This document shows, one piece after another, positions 5,809 through 8,363 of a DNA stretch of 8,363 nt. A program made the translations under genes and the position numbers. Origin of the DNA: JAHIYU01 sp964476155 (GTDB taxonomy: Bacteria; Krumholzibacteriota; Krumholzibacteriia; LZORAL124-64-63). Numbering within the stretch: position 1 is the stretch's first letter; every line of letters starts with the position of its first letter. Below the pieces are notes generated by a model. The model was not told the origin of the DNA and made no database searches. It was given only the letters and a program-made list of their open reading frames with translations. The DNA lies in assembly GCA_964476155.1 (NCBI GenBank), contig CAYYYS010000067.1, positions 1 to 8,363 of the forward strand. The letters are read 5' to 3'.

Positions 5809-7290
5809 CTACATCCCCGCAAACCGCTCAATCGCCCGATCCGCCATATCCTTCAGGAATCCCCATTTGAGCCCGAACACCAGCGTCGGCACCGCCAGCA
5901 CCGCCATCGTCACGTAGTGGAGCGGCGCGATGACGACCTTCGGGGCGTCCTCGGGTGCCTTATCGAAGTACATGGCCCGACCGATCTTGAAGTAGTAGTA
6001 GAGGCTCACCACGCTGTTCAGCACACCGACGATGGCCAACCAGTACCACTCCTGCCGCATGACTTCGGCGAAGATGTACAGCTTGCCGATAAAGCCCGCG
6101 GTGGGCGGCAGACCGGTCAACGAAACCAGGAACAAGACCATCATGACCCCGGCCCAGGGGGCGCGGAAGCCGAGCCCCGCGTAGTCGCTCAGGTGCTCGC
6201 TCTTGAGCGAGTTGTTCACCGCGACCACGAAGAGGAACGCGCCGAGGTTCATCAGGGCGTAGACCATCAGGTAGAAGAGGATCGCGGTCAGGCCCTGCGA
6301 GGTGAGCATCAGGAAGCCCATGAGCAGGTAGCCCACGTGGGCGATGCTCGAGTAGGCGAGCATGCGCTTCACGTTGTCCTGACGTACGGCGGCCAGGTTG
6401 CCGTAGGTCATCGTCGCGACCGACAGCACGGCGATCAGCAGCGGGAAGTCGACCTGTCCGACGACCGGCGCGAGGGTCGTGTAGAAGAAGCGGATCAGCA
6501 GGGCGAAACCGGCGGCCTTGGGCGCCACCGAGAAGAAGCCCGCCACGGGCGTGGGCGAGCCCTCGTACACGTCGGGGCACCAGAAGTGGAAGGGCACCAT
6601 GGCGATCTTGTAGCCCATGCCGGCGAAGATCATCACCGAGATGGTCAGCAGCGCCAGGGGGTCGGCGGCGCCGGAGAGCAGGGCCGCGCGGATGCCGTCG
6701 TAGGTCATCGCGCCGGTCAGGCCGAAGATCAGCGACAGGCCGAAGAGCATGACGCCCGAACTGACCGCGCCGAAGATCATGTACTTGACCGAGGCTTCGG
6801 TCGCCCGCAGCGAGTTGCGCATGTAGCCGGCCATCACGTAGCTCGTGAGCGATACGAGTTCGAGCGACAGGTAGAGCATGATCAGGTCGCGGGCCGCGGC
6901 CATGACCATCATGCCGCCGGACATCAGGGCGATCAGGGCGTAGTATTCGCCCTTGTGCTCACGGCCCTTGCCCATGATCTCCTGGCTGACCCACGAGAGG
7001 AGCACGGTGATCACGGCCACGAACGCGAAGATCACGCGGAAGAAGGCGGCCAGACCGTCGACGACCACCAGGTCGCCCAGGATCGTCCGGCTTTCGGCGT
7101 TGAGACCGGCCACCGCGAAGGCGAGGGCCGTCAGACTGCCCGCCAGGACGATCAGGAACGGCACCACCGGGCGCTTGCGCGCGATGATGTCGCCCAGCAG
7201 GGCCAGCAGGAAGGCGCCGAAGAAGATCGCCTCGGGGATAAAGCCCCCCATGTCGGACCAACTCGGTATGTTCAGCATTTCCAGACTCAC
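5809..7290 (-). CDS. nuoN: NADH-quinone oxidoreductase subunit N
   Basis: This 493-residue antiporter-like subunit belongs to the membrane arm of respiratory complex I and helps pump protons as NADH reduces quinone. It has about 14 hydrophobic helices and normal length for the family (E. coli about 485). Diagnostic segments are LSLELVSLTSYVMAG (141-155), YKIAMVPFHFWCPDVYEGSP (227-246), AYSSIAHVGYLLMG (312-325) and LTGLPPTAGFIGKLYIF (391-407). The charged residues expected in the proton channel appear to be present: E144, K169, K228, K258 and K403. They line up in order and spacing with E133, K158, K217, K247 and K395 of E. coli NuoN as I recall them. The start is GTG at 7290, with AGGGAG nine bases upstream; ATG at codon 5 is an alternative. 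It begins 27 bases after the nuoM stop and is the last nuo gene, as is usual. Confidence 0.96.
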   Translation of the reverse strand: MSLEMLNIPSWSDMGGFIPEAIFFGAFLLALLGDIIARKRPVVPFLIVLAGSLTALAFAVAGLNAESRTILGDLVVVDGLAAFFRVIFAFVAVITVLLSWVSQEIMGKGREHKGEYYALIALMSGGMMVMAAARDLIMLYLSLELVSLTSYVMAGYMRNSLRATEASVKYMIFGAVSSGVMLFGLSLIFGLTGAMTYDGIRAALLSGAADPLALLTISVMIFAGMGYKIAMVPFHFWCPDVYEGSPTPVAGFFSVAPKAAGFALLIRFFYTTLAPVVGQVDFPLLIAVLSVATMTYGNLAAVRQDNVKRMLAYSSIAHVGYLLMGFLMLTSQGLTAILFYLMVYALMNLGAFLFVVAVNNSLKSEHLSDYAGLGFRAPWAGVMMVLFLVSLTGLPPTAGFIGKLYIFAEVMRQEWYWLAIVGVLNSVVSLYYYFKIGRAMYFDKAPEDAPKVVIAPLHYVTMAVLAVPTLVFGLKWGFLKDMADRAIERFAGM

Positions 7291-7317
7291 CGGGACATCT
7301 CCCTGCGACGGCCGCGG

Positions 7318-8363
7318 CTAACCCGCCACGACCTTGACCAGATGGTTCAGCGACGCCTTCATCAGATTCAGGACCGGCATCGGGTACACGCCCAGCAGCA
7401 GCACGATGATGCCGATCGGCACCAGCGTGAAGAGCTCGCGGGACGTGATGTCGGGCAGGTCGTCGTACTTGTCGTTCTTGGGACCGAGGAACACGCGCTG
7501 CAGCATCCACAGCACGTAGGCCGCACCGATCACGATACCGATGGCGCTGATGATCGCGATGGTCCGGTGCACCGGGAAGGCGCCCAGGAAGACCATGGCT
7601 TCGCTGACGAAGCCGCTCAGGCCCGGCAGGCCGACCGCCGCAAAGAGCGCGAACGAGAAGACCGACGTGTACACCGGCATCTGCAGGCCGAGACCGCCGA
7701 AACCGTCGATGTTGCGATGGTGGGCGCGATCGTAGATGACGCCCACGCAGAGGAACATCATGGCCGTGATCGTGCCGTGGTTGAACATCTGGAAGACGGC
7801 GCCGTTGATGCCCGTCGAGTTCATGGCCGCCATGCCCAGCAGCACGTAGCCCATGTGGCTGACCGACGAGTAGGCCACCAGTTTCTTCATGTCCGACTGC
7901 GCCATGGCGCAGAACGCGCCGTAGATGATGTTGATGCAGCCCAGCACGGCCATGGGGATCATGAAGTTGACCGCCTGGTCGGGCAGGATCGGGTAACTGA
8001 TCCTCAGGATGCCGTAGGTGCCCATCTTCAGCAGCACGCCGGCCAGGATGACCGACACGGCCGTGGGCGCCTCGACGTGGGCGTCGGGCAACCAGGTGTG
8101 GAACGGGAAGATCGGCACCTTGATGGCGAAGCCGATGAACAGGCCGATCCAGATGATGAAGCGGATGTTGGACACGTCCAGGATCCCGCCGTGGTTGGCC
8201 TGGTCCATCATGTGCAGCATGTTGAACGTGTGGCCGCCCGTTTCGGGATCGGTCACGTTGTAGTAGAAGGCGATCATCGCCAGCAGCATCAGCACCGAGC
8301 CGGCCAGCGTGTAGAGGAAGAACTTGATCGCCGCGTATTCCTTGCGCGGGCCGCCCCAGATGC
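7318..8363 (-). CDS. nuoM: NADH-quinone oxidoreductase subunit M, C-terminal part
   Basis: This is the C-terminal 347 or so residues of an antiporter-like complex I subunit that normally has about 500. The frame stays open to the right-hand edge and upstream codons read IWGGPRKEYAAIKFFLYTL, a well-known NuoM segment, so the gene starts outside the window. Further signatures are AIKVPIFPFHTWLPDAHVEA with the pump lysine, GVLLKMGTYGILR with the second lysine, MKKLVAYSSVSHMGYVLLG, and GLPGLSGFVSEAMVFLG with the glutamate that marks NuoM and distinguishes it from NuoN. It works in the cytoplasmic membrane as part of the proton-pumping arm. It is followed after 27 bases by nuoN on the same strand, the standard nuoM-nuoN order. 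No damage is visible in the part shown. Confidence 0.97.
   Translation of the reverse strand, partial: IWGGPRKEYAAIKFFLYTLAGSVLMLLAMIAFYYNVTDPETGGHTFNMLHMMDQANHGGILDVSNIRFIIWIGLFIGFAIKVPIFPFHTWLPDAHVEAPTAVSVILAGVLLKMGTYGILRISYPILPDQAVNFMIPMAVLGCINIIYGAFCAMAQSDMKKLVAYSSVSHMGYVLLGMAAMNSTGINGAVFQMFNHGTITAMMFLCVGVIYDRAHHRNIDGFGGLGLQMPVYTSVFSFALFAAVGLPGLSGFVSEAMVFLGAFPVHRTIAIISAIGIVIGAAYVLWMLQRVFLGPKNDKYDDLPDITSRELFTLVPIGIIVLLLGVYPMPVLNLMKASLNHLVKVVAG

Overview
The window looks like chromosomal DNA from a moderately GC-rich, probably Gram-negative bacterium. It carries the end of a respiratory complex I operon, a secreted protein with a Sec-type signal peptide, and a locus for making and exporting an amino-sugar glycan. 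The lineage cannot be named from the sequence. The secreted protein and the gene order do not match a model organism I recognise, so an uncultivated or poorly studied phylum is possible, but that is inference.

Layout from left to right: (1) 1-426, plus strand: the 3' end of a WecE-type dTDP-4-keto-6-deoxyhexose aminotransferase, cut by the window edge. (2) 448-4361, minus strand, a four-gene run transcribed right to left: an ArnC/GtrB-like polyprenyl-phosphate glycosyltransferase (3405-4361), a WecD-like GNAT acetyltransferase with an unassigned C-terminal extension (2340-3359), a small four-helix EamA/SMR protein resembling the ArnE half of an undecaprenyl-sugar flippase (2008-2343), and a GT39/ArnT-like membrane glycosyltransferase (448-1974). 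(3) 4362-4596: an intergenic stretch with a convincing minus-strand terminator and a second inverted repeat. (4) 4597-5619, minus strand: a secreted, cysteine-containing protein with a probable DOMON/CBM9-like beta-sandwich region. (5) 5620-5808: a spacer with an AT-rich patch. (6) 5809-8363, minus strand: nuoN complete and nuoM partial, the usual last two genes of a nuo operon.

Taken together, region 1-4361 suggests a pathway. WecE would make a dTDP-4-amino-4,6-dideoxyhexose and the GNAT protein would acylate the amine. The GT2 enzyme would place a sugar on undecaprenyl phosphate, the small EamA protein would help flip it across the inner membrane, and the GT39 enzyme would transfer it to an acceptor on the periplasmic side. 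This is the layout of the Arn lipid A modification system, but with 6-deoxy amino-sugar biosynthesis enzymes in place of the Ara4N ones. The families are read from the sequence; the pathway, sugar and acceptor are inferred. I saw no CRISPR array, tRNA, rRNA, insertion sequence or phage gene. No stretch above 300 bases lacks a gene.
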